64,000 nucleotides of DNA from Bifidobacterium tissieri (GTDB lineage Bacteria; Actinomycetota; Actinomycetes; Actinomycetales; Bifidobacteriaceae). Below the pieces are notes generated by a model, which had not been told where the DNA came from, made no database searches, and saw nothing but the letters and a program-made list of their open reading frames with translations. The position numbers and the translations under genes were made by a program. The stretch is from NCBI RefSeq assembly GCF_002259645.1, contig NZ_MWWV01000009.1, forward strand, positions 1 through 64,000. The letters are read 5' to 3'. Positions 27,995 to 37,163 of this stretch are shown in pieces (the first letter of the stretch is position 1; every line of letters starts with the position of its first letter).

Positions 27995-29947
27995 TCAGTC
28001 GGAGTCACTGCCGAACATTGCGGAGTAGACGGAATCGGTGGATGTGCGCAGGGCCTTGCCGCTCTTGCCGGACGTCTGCGAGGCGTCGAAATCGTCATCA
28101 TCGCGGGAGCTCCGGGAACTGCCGGAGCGGGAACCGTAGCGGGAATACGAAACGCCGGATTTCCCGTACCGACGCCCGCCACGCGACTTCCTACCGTGAC
28201 CGTAACGGTTTCGCGAATCCTGCGAATCATCGGAGGAACCCCAGCCGTCGGAACAGCTGGCATCGTAGTCGACGTCAAGATCCTCGTATCGGGTGCCGTC
28301 GAAGTCCCGTCCGCGGCCGCCACCGCCGCCGGAACGCTTCCATCGTCCATCACCGCCGCCACGGCCACCGCGACCGCCGTAGCCACCGGACCCGGATCGA
28401 TCGTCGTCCTCGAGCAGATCCTCCATTGTGTACAACCCAAGACAATGCGAACAGGAACCGCAATGCGCGGCCTTGGTCTTGCCCTGCTGTTTGTCGGCCT
28501 TGCCATTCCCCGCTCCGGCCTTGCCGCCGCCCGTTGCGCCGGACGCACTCTCGGCCGTCTCACCGAAATATCGCAACAACTCGGCACGCAGACAGCCAGG
28601 CGTTTCACAATACCGTTGCATCGCATCCAACCGCGCGATCGCCGCGGCCTTGGCGCGCTTCGACTCCTCATCGTCCATCGCCGCATTCGCATACGACTTG
28701 GCCACACGCTTGTGCAACCATTCAAAATCATCACTGGACCACAACAGCAGACTCACCGACTGCTTGCCGTCACGCCCCGCACGACCGGCCTCCTGATAAT
28801 ACTCCTCCAGACTGTCGGTCGCGCCATCGTTGATCACCCAGCGCACATCAGGCTTATCCACGCCCATACCGAACGCGCTCGTCGCACAGATCACCTGAAT
28901 CTCGCCACGCAGGAACCGATCCTGAACCGGCCCCTTATCCTCCTCCGGCATACGCGCGTGAAAATGCGCGGCGGCAATACCGGCGTCGAGCAGCGCCTGC
29001 TCCAGTTCCTCGGTACGATCACGACTGCCACAGTACACAATGCCGCACTGTCCCTTGTACATGCGCGCCCAATCCACGATCACACGCTCGCGATTCCACC
29101 GTTTGACGGCACGAATATCGAAGCGGATGTTCGGCCGGTCGAACGTGGTGGTCACGCGCGCGGGACTGATCTGCCCAAGATTCGCGATGATCTCCTTGCG
29201 TGTGGACGGCGTGGCGGTGGCGGTGAACGCGGCGATCACCGGGCGCGGCATGTGCGCAGTCAGCTGCTGCACGAACGACCGGATTCCCAGATACGCAGGA
29301 CGAAAATCCTGACCCCACTGCAGCACGCAATGCGCCTCATCCACCGCAATCAGATCGATGGGCGCATGGGTTGCGAAACTCAGAAAATCGTTGGTATGCA
29401 AACGTTCCGGAGCCACATACAGCAGTTTGAGGCGCCCGGCGAGCGCGTCCTCGTATATGCGACGACGGTCGGCGTTCGCAGTGCCCGAATCGATGAGCGC
29501 GGCGGCGATGCCACGACGGGCGAGTGCCTGCACCTGGTCGCGCATGAGCGCTCGCAGTGGCGTGATGACCAGCGTGAGACGCAGTGCGGCAGCCGGCAGT
29601 TGGTAGCACACGGATTTGCCGGCACCGGTGGGCAGTACGGCCAGCACATCGTGATGGTTCATGATGGCGTTGACCACGTCGGCCTGACCGGTGCGGAACG
29701 ACGTGTAGCCGAAATAGCGTTCGAGCGCCTTGAGTGCGAACGGCGTCAGATCACGGTCCGCGGATGGTTGTTGCCTGTGTGACGGTTGTTCATGCGGCTG
29801 CGCGGACGACGTTGCCGAGTTGGCCGATACGGCTGACGTGGACGACGTGGCTGGCGTGGACGCGGATTGCGCGGACGACACGGCTAACGTTGCCGCAGTT
29901 GCTGACGTGGGTGTGACTGGTGTGGACGAGGATTGCGGACCGCTCAT
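27995..29947 (-). CDS. recQ: RecQ-family ATP-dependent DNA helicase with RGG-like C-terminal tail
   Basis: 650 residues. The first 65 are Ser/Thr/Ala-rich and disordered. Helicase motifs: Walker A LPTGAGKS (105-112), DEAH (203-206), the RecQ aromatic-rich loop LQWGQDFRPAY (209-219), TATAT, and YYQEAGRAGRDG. The RQC zinc ligands are RYCETPGC and HCGSCSHC, with an Ala/Gly/Lys-rich insertion between them. There is no HRDC domain. The last ~120 residues are Gly/Arg/Ser/Asp-rich with GGRGGRGGG-like text. RecQ unwinds 3'-tailed duplexes in recombination and repair. Confidence 0.92.
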   Translation of the reverse strand: MSGPQSSSTPVTPTSATAATLAVSSAQSASTPATSSTSAVSANSATSSAQPHEQPSHRQQPSADRDLTPFALKALERYFGYTSFRTGQADVVNAIMNHHDVLAVLPTGAGKSVCYQLPAAALRLTLVITPLRALMRDQVQALARRGIAAALIDSGTANADRRRIYEDALAGRLKLLYVAPERLHTNDFLSFATHAPIDLIAVDEAHCVLQWGQDFRPAYLGIRSFVQQLTAHMPRPVIAAFTATATPSTRKEIIANLGQISPARVTTTFDRPNIRFDIRAVKRWNRERVIVDWARMYKGQCGIVYCGSRDRTEELEQALLDAGIAAAHFHARMPEEDKGPVQDRFLRGEIQVICATSAFGMGVDKPDVRWVINDGATDSLEEYYQEAGRAGRDGKQSVSLLLWSSDDFEWLHKRVAKSYANAAMDDEESKRAKAAAIARLDAMQRYCETPGCLRAELLRYFGETAESASGATGGGKAGAGNGKADKQQGKTKAAHCGSCSHCLGLYTMEDLLEDDDRSGSGGYGGRGGRGGGDGRWKRSGGGGGRGRDFDGTRYEDLDVDYDASCSDGWGSSDDSQDSRNRYGHGRKSRGGRRYGKSGVSYSRYGSRSGSSRSSRDDDDFDASQTSGKSGKALRTSTDSVYSAMFGSDSD

Positions 29948-30011
29948 ATGCGCGATCCTATGCCACGGACGCGATGTCGAGGAACCTCAATCCGCAATAA
30001 ACGAACAGTCA

Positions 30012-30258
30012 CACTGCGGATTCGTACCGATTCGATATCGGACCCGCACCGAGTCGATGCCATACTGCGGATCTGCATCAAGCCGACGATAAACCCGCAG
30101 CAAACCAATGTCTGCACTGCGGGTTGGTGTCAGATAGACGACGAACCCGCCTCCAGCCGGTAAGCGCACTGCGGGTCTGCGTCAAGCTAACGACGAACCC
30201 GCAGTGCACGAGCCGCCACGCTGCGGGTTCGATGCGTCACGATAACGAACCCGCACCC
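30012..30258. repeat. 52-nt tandem hairpin repeat array, five units
   Basis: CTGCGG cores start at 30014, 30065, 30117, 30169 and 30221, a spacing of 51-52 nt. Each unit has the form CTGCGGGT...AACGACGAACCCGCAG. In the fourth unit an 11-bp stem pairs 30166-30176 (GCACTGCGGGT) with 30197-30207; in the fifth TGCGGGTTCG (30222-30231) pairs with 30246-30255. The array lies between recQ and the divergent zinc-ribbon gene. Units are too degenerate and self-complementary throughout to be a CRISPR. Confidence 0.8.
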
Positions 30259-30504
30259 AAGGGGTGGCGTCTCGGCATCGATTTCCGCGGGGCGTACCGG
30301 TCGGATGCCTGACCTGTGTCCAACCGGACATCGCTTCCGCTCCCTATTCCGTGTCTAACCGCCACGCGCAAGACCGCCACTGAGATCTGGGCTCATTCCC
30401 GATAATTCCGATAATAGGAATGGGTAGTGGAGCGAGGAGACCCCAAGCGACTAGGCTGGGAGTAACGAGCATCCGTAATGACGCGAGGGAAAGGCGTGAG
30501 GTCG
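30259..30504. other. upstream region of the zinc-ribbon membrane protein
   Basis: No gene is seen. An AT-rich patch with GATAATTCCGATAATAGGAAT (around 30398-30418) probably holds the promoter. The GTGAGG ribosome site sits just before the ATG at 30505. Confidence 0.45.
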
Positions 30505-33500
30505 ATGAGCGAAACAGGGAAGGCACAGTTCTGCCCGAAATGCGGGACCCCGCGTATGGAGGGCGCTAATTTTTGTCCGAAGTGCGGACATCGCTTCGCC
30601 GACGCCAGTGTAACGCTTCCGCCGGTGGACGATACGACAACACCGGAAGCGCCGACGACGGTGGAGCCACAAACCGTACGAGAAACACAAGCGGCACGGG
30701 AGACTCCGACAGTACACGAAGCACAGGCGGCACGTGGCACGCGATCGGCAGCACCGATACCGTCGGTCGCACTGGGAGCGAATACCCCTACGCCCGATCC
30801 TGTGCCGCTGCCGACGATGCATGCGACACAACGCCCGCTGGCCGCACCAGCGCAGATGCCACCGTCGTTCGTTCCGCAAGCGCAAGCGGAGCCGACACAG
30901 CCGGAACCGCAGGAGAACGATTTCGGCGAAACGGAGATCCTGCCGCCCCAGCAGTTTGGAGTGACGCAGGAGGGAGTCGCCCGTCCGGGTTCGGTCAGGC
31001 CTGGTGCCGTGCAGGATGGCGTGGCCCAACCGATTTCCATTCGTCCCGAGCGTGTGGAGCAAGACGGCCAGTCAGCCGGTCAGCCTCGCATCGCCCAGGA
31101 GACCGGCGATATTGCACCATGGGGAGTGACCGCCGAAGAGCGTGAGGCCGCGCATGAAGCGGCTCAGGAGGCTGCACGGGAAGCCGCCCGTGAGGCGGTG
31201 CCGGGAGCGCAGACGGAACATGGTCGTCACACGCCGTATATCGCCGCGCAGCCGGTGTATGACGTGCAACCGTTGGAATCGCTGGTGGCCCGTACCGAGG
31301 CGATCACCGCGGCCCGTGAGGAGGAGCGCGCCCGGGAAGATGCCGAAGCTGAGACTACGTCGGGTCAGGCGATCCAGGAGCCGAATGGCGACGAGAATCT
31401 CATCAGCGCGGAAGCGGCGCGGGCACCGTTGGCGAATCGGAATCGCGAAGCCGCTGCCGCCGATGCGGAACCCGTCGAATCCGCCCAACCTGCTGACTCT
31501 GCTACGACCAATGCCTCGCCGAACGATGACGACGCCAATGACGCCGGCGAGGCAACAACCGCGTTCGATCCGCTAGCGGCACTGGCGGAGGAGGAAGCGC
31601 AGGAGGCCGAGCAGGCGGCAGCCGTACAGAACGATGCCGAATCACATGCCGCCGGTGACGAGCAGGCCCCGCAGCCGACGCAGCAGCCGGTATCGTTCGC
31701 GCCCGCACAGCCGCAATCTCCAACCCCGGTTCCCGTCCCTGCTCCGGCCTCGATTCCGGAAGTGAACGAGAACGCTACAGACAGCGACACCGTGAACAAT
31801 AACGCGACTGACACGAACGCGATAGATGACGATACCGTGCCGTCGCAGTCCGATATTGACGACGACACCGTGCTGTCCGAACCGGAGATCGATGATCGTA
31901 CCGTGGTGTCCGATGTGGCGTCGGGCTCGGTTTCGACGGCAACACCGGATGCGGCTTCTGCCCCGGTTCCGACTCCGTCTCCTGTTTCGGTTCCGGACGA
32001 CAACGCCGATACGCCCGAGGCCGAGGACTCATTGAACATCGACGAAGACCCGACGCGCACTGTCGAAGAGACGACCGCGTTCAATCCGTTGGAATGGTTC
32101 GACGACGGTCAGGAGGAATTGGAGCAGCCGAAGGAACCGGAAACGTCCGATGAGGAGACCACGGTGATCCCGCCGGCAGCGGTCCCGACGACTACCGCAT
32201 TGCCGACCAGTGCAACGCCAACTTCCGCAGTACCGGCCCCGATTCCGCCGACCACCGCGTTGCCTCAGCATGACGATCATGCTACAGGTCAGCAGTCTCC
32301 GCAGTCGGAGGAACCGTCGCCATCGGAAGAGCAGCCTACACAGGCGATTCCCGCGAATCAGCTGAAGCCTCTGCTGGCCGGTGCCGCGGCCGTGGCCGGA
32401 ACGGCTGCGGCCGGAGTCGTAGCACAGCAGGCGTCCGCGGCAGAAAACATTCCGAAGACCACGGCGATTCCACTACCGGACACGGCACAGAATCTGCCGA
32501 ACAATGATTTGTCAAATGAAAAAACTTTGGAGAATCCGGCCGAGGAAACCGTCGTCATCGGGCCATCGAAGGCAGCGCCAGAACCGGTGAACACCCCGGC
32601 ACCGAAACCGTCAGCGGACAGCACGACAGTGCTGGGCAATCCTGCCACGGCGGCGAATGAGCCGGCGGACCAGCAGCCGGTGCAACCGCAGGCGATTCAG
32701 CCCACCGGCCGTGTTGCGCGGTCCGCAACGTCGTCAATCGCACAGCCGGAATCGGATCCCTCGCAGCCGACCGTGCAATCGTCCACACGCCCGTCGATCC
32801 TCGCACCGACCGGTTCCGCACAGGCCAAACCGGAATCGGCGCTTGACGAACTCGCACAGTTCGCCGTGCCCGACGACGAAGACGATGATCTGTTCCCCAT
32901 GTCCGATCGTTCGGACCGTGCGGGCGGGAATCGTTCCGGCGATGCCGCGGCGGAAACCGCCATCTATCAGCCTCAGGGCGGGGCGGCACCGGCGCCGTTC
33001 GCGCCGGGAGCGGGAACATACCAGTACGGTGGACAGCAGTATCAGCAGTACGGCCAGCCCAACCAGCCCAACCAATACGGCCAGTCCAGCCAGCCCGGCA
33101 CATATCCCGCGTACGCCGGGTATGGCAACGCGAACGCCGCTGGCGGCCCCGGCGCACGCGCAGGCGTCCCGGGACTACCCACGCCGAACGGTCCCAACGG
33201 TCCGCAAGGCCCAGCCGGTCAGAACCCGTCCAACGCACCCAAGCCCAAGCGCAAAGGCAAGGGCAAACGAGTCGCCGCGATCGTGGCGGCGGTGATCTGC
33301 GTGATCGCGATCGCAGCGAGCGGCGGTGGGTACTTCTGGTGGACGAACCAGCAGCATCAGACCGCGCTCAGCGCCTGCACCAACGCGCAGTCCGAATTCG
33401 ACAAGTCGGCGACCACGCTGTCGAGCTCGATCACCAAGGGCAAGCAGGCGGCCAGTGGCACGCAATACGACGAGGTGAACGATCAGAACGACCTTACCGG

Positions 33501-34290
33501 GCTGAACAATCTGGTGAACACCACCACGGACGACGGCTCGTCGGAATCGTGCAACGCCGATCGCACCACGGCGGAGCTCAACAGCAGCGCCGACAAGTTC
33601 AAGGCACTGGCCAAAACCAACCTCACGCTCGCATCGAAAATCGACAACGCGGTGACCACGCTCAAGAGCAGCAAGGCCAACAAAACGCTGGCCGACGCGA
33701 AGAGCGCACTGGAGTCCACACTCAGCAAGGCCAAGGAACTCATGACGTCGGCCACCGGCAACGTGACCGATGAAAGCACACTCACCGCGCTCCAGCAAGC
33801 CATCAGCGACGCGAACACAATGCTGCAGAGCCTCACCACCGACTCGGACACGTCCAAGATCACCGCGTCGTCGTTGAACAAGGCCGCGGAAACGTTGGAA
33901 ACCGCCATGGATAAGGTGAATGCGTCGGTCAAGGCCAAGCAGGCGGCCGACGACAAGACCCGGTGCCAGAACATCGCCGGCAACTACGGCATGTGGCAGG
34001 GCAGCATGCAGCTCACCGTGAACTCCGACTGCAGCATCAGCATGCAGGACGCCGGCACCCCCAGCGGTTCCAGCGGCGCCTACTCGTACACAACCAACTC
34101 GTACAAGGAGAACGGCGACGGCACGATCACGTGGACCCTGTCGAACAACGAGACGATGACGTACTACCCGTCGGGCACGCAGTCGCCGAGCATCAAAAAG
34201 TTCGTCGACGCGCTCGGCAATGGCGAAACCGATCCGACCGTCAACATGCCCAAGCTCGAAACCGGCGACGGATCGGCGTACGTCGGATGA
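30505..34290 (+). CDS. very long zinc-ribbon, disordered, single-pass membrane protein
   Basis: 1261 residues from ATG 30505 (GAGG three bases upstream; the frame extends 27 nt further). It opens with a zinc ribbon (FCPKCGTPRMEGANFCPKCG; cysteines 10, 13, 24, 27). About 880 residues of Glu/Asp/Ala/Pro/Thr-rich low complexity follow, then Gln/Tyr/Pro-rich GGQQYQQYGQPNQPNQYGQ (~840) and a basic stop KPKRKGKGKR. A membrane helix (VAAIVAAVICVIAIAASGGG) comes at ~915-935. The last ~320 residues are extracytoplasmic: a helical Ser/Thr/Lys region, then a beta-rich end with WQGSMQLTVNSDCSISMQDA. The zinc ribbon would be cytoplasmic. Function is unknown. Confidence 0.82.
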   Translation: MSETGKAQFCPKCGTPRMEGANFCPKCGHRFADASVTLPPVDDTTTPEAPTTVEPQTVRETQAARETPTVHEAQAARGTRSAAPIPSVALGANTPTPDPVPLPTMHATQRPLAAPAQMPPSFVPQAQAEPTQPEPQENDFGETEILPPQQFGVTQEGVARPGSVRPGAVQDGVAQPISIRPERVEQDGQSAGQPRIAQETGDIAPWGVTAEEREAAHEAAQEAAREAAREAVPGAQTEHGRHTPYIAAQPVYDVQPLESLVARTEAITAAREEERAREDAEAETTSGQAIQEPNGDENLISAEAARAPLANRNREAAAADAEPVESAQPADSATTNASPNDDDANDAGEATTAFDPLAALAEEEAQEAEQAAAVQNDAESHAAGDEQAPQPTQQPVSFAPAQPQSPTPVPVPAPASIPEVNENATDSDTVNNNATDTNAIDDDTVPSQSDIDDDTVLSEPEIDDRTVVSDVASGSVSTATPDAASAPVPTPSPVSVPDDNADTPEAEDSLNIDEDPTRTVEETTAFNPLEWFDDGQEELEQPKEPETSDEETTVIPPAAVPTTTALPTSATPTSAVPAPIPPTTALPQHDDHATGQQSPQSEEPSPSEEQPTQAIPANQLKPLLAGAAAVAGTAAAGVVAQQASAAENIPKTTAIPLPDTAQNLPNNDLSNEKTLENPAEETVVIGPSKAAPEPVNTPAPKPSADSTTVLGNPATAANEPADQQPVQPQAIQPTGRVARSATSSIAQPESDPSQPTVQSSTRPSILAPTGSAQAKPESALDELAQFAVPDDEDDDLFPMSDRSDRAGGNRSGDAAAETAIYQPQGGAAPAPFAPGAGTYQYGGQQYQQYGQPNQPNQYGQSSQPGTYPAYAGYGNANAAGGPGARAGVPGLPTPNGPNGPQGPAGQNPSNAPKPKRKGKGKRVAAIVAAVICVIAIAASGGGYFWWTNQQHQTALSACTNAQSEFDKSATTLSSSITKGKQAASGTQYDEVNDQNDLTGLNNLVNTTTDDGSSESCNADRTTAELNSSADKFKALAKTNLTLASKIDNAVTTLKSSKANKTLADAKSALESTLSKAKELMTSATGNVTDESTLTALQQAISDANTMLQSLTTDSDTSKITASSLNKAAETLETAMDKVNASVKAKQAADDKTRCQNIAGNYGMWQGSMQLTVNSDCSISMQDAGTPSGSSGAYSYTTNSYKENGDGTITWTLSNNETMTYYPSGTQSPSIKKFVDALGNGETDPTVNMPKLETGDGSAYVG

Positions 34291-34308
34291 AATCGAACGG
34301 ACAGGCAC

Positions 34309-34370
34309 AGGCGTTGCAGTGAACGGCCGAGTCGGCTAGCCGACTAGCCGGCTATTTCACTGCGACGCCT
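34309..34370. terminator. bidirectional terminator between convergent genes
   Basis: A 14-nt arm AGGCGTTGCAGTGA pairs with TCACTGCGACGCCT (one mismatch), enclosing CGGCTAGCCG-type palindromes. The right arm (34357-34370) is also the end of the FMN-binding lipoprotein gene including its stop codon. Confidence 0.65.
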
Positions 34371-34878
34371 GTTCGCGTACCAGTTCAAGCGCGGAGTTGA
34401 ACGCGTCGGACGTCCAGCTGGCGCCGGCCACGTTGTCGATCTTGAGCCCCTTGAGCTCCTTGCCGTCCACCACGCCGGGAATGGCCTTGATGAAGTCGTC
34501 CTGATGCGTTTTGGAAATGCTGGTGAGCGGGTGACCGACCACCTGCACGTCGGTGATCGAACCGTTGGCGATCGTCAGCGTGACGTCGATGCTGTCCTCG
34601 TTGACCGGCCCGTATACGCCCTTGACAGAGTACGTGCCATCCTTGTAGTTGCCGGTGTCCTTGGACGGATCCGTCGACGTGGACGGGGATGCCGACGAAC
34701 CGTCCGAGGAAGCCGAGCCCTCCGTCGGAGCGGCGGACGATTCGCCTGAATTGCCGGCGTATTCGTCATTCATCGGCACGGCCTTGGACTTGGGGCTGCC
34801 GCATCCGCCGAGCAGCGCGCCGACGACCACCAGACCGGCGAGCGCGCCGGCCGCGGTCTTCATGGTCTTGTTGGTCAT
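34357..34878 (-). CDS. FMN-binding domain lipoprotein
   Basis: 173 residues; AAAGGA precedes the ATG at 34878. The signal peptide ends in the lipobox LLGGC (Cys 26), so it is anchored to the outer face of the membrane. A Ser/Asp-rich linker (to ~80) leads to the FMN-bind domain: YKDGTYSVKGVYGPV, VTLTIANGSITDVQVVGHPL and VAGASWTSDAF near the end, whose Thr/Ser-Gly-Ala-Ser-x-Thr-like motif is where ApbE attaches FMN covalently. It is the last gene of the iron/flavin operon, with apbE divergent at the other end. It is likely an extracytoplasmic electron carrier. Confidence 0.88.
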   Translation of the reverse strand: MTNKTMKTAAGALAGLVVVGALLGGCGSPKSKAVPMNDEYAGNSGESSAAPTEGSASSDGSSASPSTSTDPSKDTGNYKDGTYSVKGVYGPVNEDSIDVTLTIANGSITDVQVVGHPLTSISKTHQDDFIKAIPGVVDGKELKGLKIDNVAGASWTSDAFNSALELVREQASQ

Positions 34879-34942
34879 TGCAAATCCTTTCGTTTCATCC
34901 GACCGGTCACTCACTACCAGTCGGGCACCTACCGCCGGCCGA

Positions 34943-35737
34943 TCACTCACCGCCGGTTTTGGCCGCCTTGGTGGGGTCGGCGAATCCGATCGCGGTCTCG
35001 CCGGTCTGCGCGCCTTCGGCCGTACTGCCGGTGGACGCAGGCTTGCCGCCGGCCGCCTCGTACTTGGCCCGGGCGTCGTCGTCGTTCCACTTCTCCCCCA
35101 CGAGCACGCCGTGGTTGAGCATGATCTCGCGTTCGGCGCAGCTGGCGACCAGTGCGTCATGCGTCACGACGATGATCGTGGTGCCCTGCTTGTGCAGCTG
35201 ACGGAACAGGTCGAGCACGATCTTTTCGTTCTTCTCATCCAGATTACCGGTCGGCTCGTCGGCAAGGATCAGCTTCGGGCAGTTGATGAGCGCACGCGCG
35301 ATGCACACGCGCTGCTGCTCGCCGCCGGAGAGCTGGCTGGGCAGATGGTGGGCGCGGTCGTTGAGTCCCACGCGGTCGAGCGCGGCGAGCGCCTCCTTCT
35401 CGTCGACGACGGAGTGGTAGTACTGGGCGACCATCACGTTTTCAACGGCGGTCAGATGCGGTACCAGATAGAACTTCTGGAACACCAGGCCGATGAGGTT
35501 CTTGCGCACGTCGGCCAGCTGGGTGGCGTTGAGGTCCTCAAGCTTGCGGCCTTCCAGCGAAACGGAGCCCTTGCTCGGGGTGTCCATGCAGCCGATCATG
35601 TTCATCAGCGTGGTCTTGCCGGAACCGGACGAGCCGACGATGGCGAGCCATTCGCCATCCGGCACGGTGAGGGACAGATCGTCCACGGCGTGCAGCGATC
35701 CGTAGATCTTGGAAATGTGATCAAGTTCTAGAAGCAT
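34943..35737 (-). CDS. ABC transporter ATP-binding protein (MacB/LolD type)
   Basis: 264 residues from ATG 35737, with AAGGA upstream (the open frame runs on to 35836 without a site). Walker [10 protein letters not shown] (~36), Q loop, signature [15 protein letters not shown] (~140) and Walker [13 protein letters not shown] are complete, followed by the switch His in VVTHD. MacB/LolD-type ATPases energise FtsX-like permeases, and two such permeases are encoded directly upstream. The C-terminal ~45 residues are Ala/Gly/Thr-rich and outside the domain. Position within the Ftr1/DUF2318 locus suggests a role in iron or redox cofactor handling; the substrate is unknown. Confidence 0.92.
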   Translation of the reverse strand: MLLELDHISKIYGSLHAVDDLSLTVPDGEWLAIVGSSGSGKTTLMNMIGCMDTPSKGSVSLEGRKLEDLNATQLADVRKNLIGLVFQKFYLVPHLTAVENVMVAQYYHSVVDEKEALAALDRVGLNDRAHHLPSQLSGGEQQRVCIARALINCPKLILADEPTGNLDEKNEKIVLDLFRQLHKQGTTIIVVTHDALVASCAEREIMLNHGVLVGEKWNDDDARAKYEAAGGKPASTGSTAEGAQTGETAIGFADPTKAAKTGGE

Positions 35738-35792
35738 TGGAGATCCTTTGGATGAGGTCTTTGGATGAGGTCTTGAGACATGGGTTTTCCGG

Positions 35793-37163
35793 TTATTCTT
35801 CTCGCAACACGATGGCGGGGTCGATACGGGATGCACGGCGGACCGGCACGATCGACGCGACCACGGCGATCAGTACGCTCAGCACGACCGAGGCCAGTCC
35901 GAGCAGCCAGTTGAATTCCAACGACCGATCGAACACGGTCTGGCACAGCACGCGTGCGAACACGTAGCCGATGCCCGTGCCGATCACGCCGCCAAGCAGA
36001 CCGTAGAGCGCCGACTCCACGTAGAATTCGGCACCGATCGACGCGGAACTCGCGCCCAACGCCTTGCGCAGACCGATCTCATTGCGCCGCTGCGAGACGA
36101 TCGACGCCATGGTCGTGCTCACGCCCACCAGCGTCAGCACCAGCACCACCACCGACACCAGCCAGAACAGCGTCTGCAGCATGGTGATGATGCGCGCGTT
36201 CGACGAGGTGATCTTGCTGACCTGCTGCGCTTTCACGCCGAGCGTCGTGTTCTTGTTGATCGTGTTGACCAGTTGGGTGAGCTGATCGGCGGACGCTTCG
36301 GACGAGAATTCGATCACGTCGCTGCCGCGCTCGCCGGCCAGTTTGGTCAGGTCATCGTTCGTGGCGTATACGATCTCATCCTCACTGCCACCGGTGTCGA
36401 CAATGCCGGCCACGCGGAATTCAGTGCCGTCGGTGTTGAGAATATCGGAGGACACGCGGCCGTCGCGTGTGGACTGGCCGGTGGACTGCGCTTGCGTTTC
36501 GGCGGACGTGGTGCCGGCGGTCGTGCCCGACGTACCTGCCGCACCTGAGGTGCCGGATGCGTTGCCACTCGTCGTGCCGGAATCGGACGACGATGCCGCA
36601 TTATCCGACGCACGATACGCGATCTTGATCGCCGAACCGATCTCCAGACCCATCGCATCGGCCACATCACGGCCCACCAGCACGCGACCCTCGCTGGGCC
36701 ACTTGCCGTCGACCACCCAATGCCGGTTGAGGTCACGGACCTGATTCACGTCAATGCCACCAAGCACGTACGGCGCCGAATTGATACGCACCGTCTCGTA
36801 CCGGTAGGTGGCGGACTTGGCGGCTCCGTCGGCCGTGACCGTTTTCTCCACGGTCGCGACCGTTTCGGCACTCAGTCCGGCGGCGCTTGACGTCTCATTC
36901 GGAGTGATGATCAGATTCGCGCCATACGCACGCATCTCCGCACTCATCTGCTGCGGCACCACCAAACACACGGCGGCCAGGCAGAACAGCGTGGCCGCGC
37001 CCACCATCGACGAGACGACAGCCATCACGGCACGCGAACGACGACGGAACACCGCGCCGAAGATCATGGCGAAGAACATACGCCGATTCGTCATCGAACG
37101 TCCGGATTCGCTATTCACGGTCTTGCCCTCACTCTTACGATCACTCTTGCTATCAGCGGCCAT
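35793..37163 (-). CDS. FtsX/MacB-like ABC transporter permease
   Basis: 456 residues. Membrane helices lie near residues 45-70 and in a C-terminal block of three from ~335 on. The last block carries TLVGVSTTMASIVSQRRNEI followed by GLRKALGASSASIGAEFYVE, the FtsX-family signature. The large extracytoplasmic domain between contains a Ser/Thr/Gly-rich insert (~195-240). It overlaps the upstream permease by 11 nt and precedes the ATPase gene by 55 nt. The frame begins MAADSKSDRKSEG; an internal ATG (MTNRRMFFAMIF) is an alternative start. Confidence 0.88.
   Translation of the reverse strand: MAADSKSDRKSEGKTVNSESGRSMTNRRMFFAMIFGAVFRRRSRAVMAVVSSMVGAATLFCLAAVCLVVPQQMSAEMRAYGANLIITPNETSSAAGLSAETVATVEKTVTADGAAKSATYRYETVRINSAPYVLGGIDVNQVRDLNRHWVVDGKWPSEGRVLVGRDVADAMGLEIGSAIKIAYRASDNAASSSDSGTTSGNASGTSGAAGTSGTTAGTTSAETQAQSTGQSTRDGRVSSDILNTDGTEFRVAGIVDTGGSEDEIVYATNDDLTKLAGERGSDVIEFSSEASADQLTQLVNTINKNTTLGVKAQQVSKITSSNARIITMLQTLFWLVSVVVLVLTLVGVSTTMASIVSQRRNEIGLRKALGASSASIGAEFYVESALYGLLGGVIGTGIGYVFARVLCQTVFDRSLEFNWLLGLASVVLSVLIAVVASIVPVRRASRIDPAIVLREE

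Noticed and set aside
27473-29782. 769-codon open frame antisense to recQ and the Nudix gene
   Set aside because: It spans two recognised genes and the junction between them, has no domain and no start site.
30012-30258. CRISPR array
   Set aside because: Units are palindromic along their length and degenerate throughout; loops are too short and similar to be acquired spacers.
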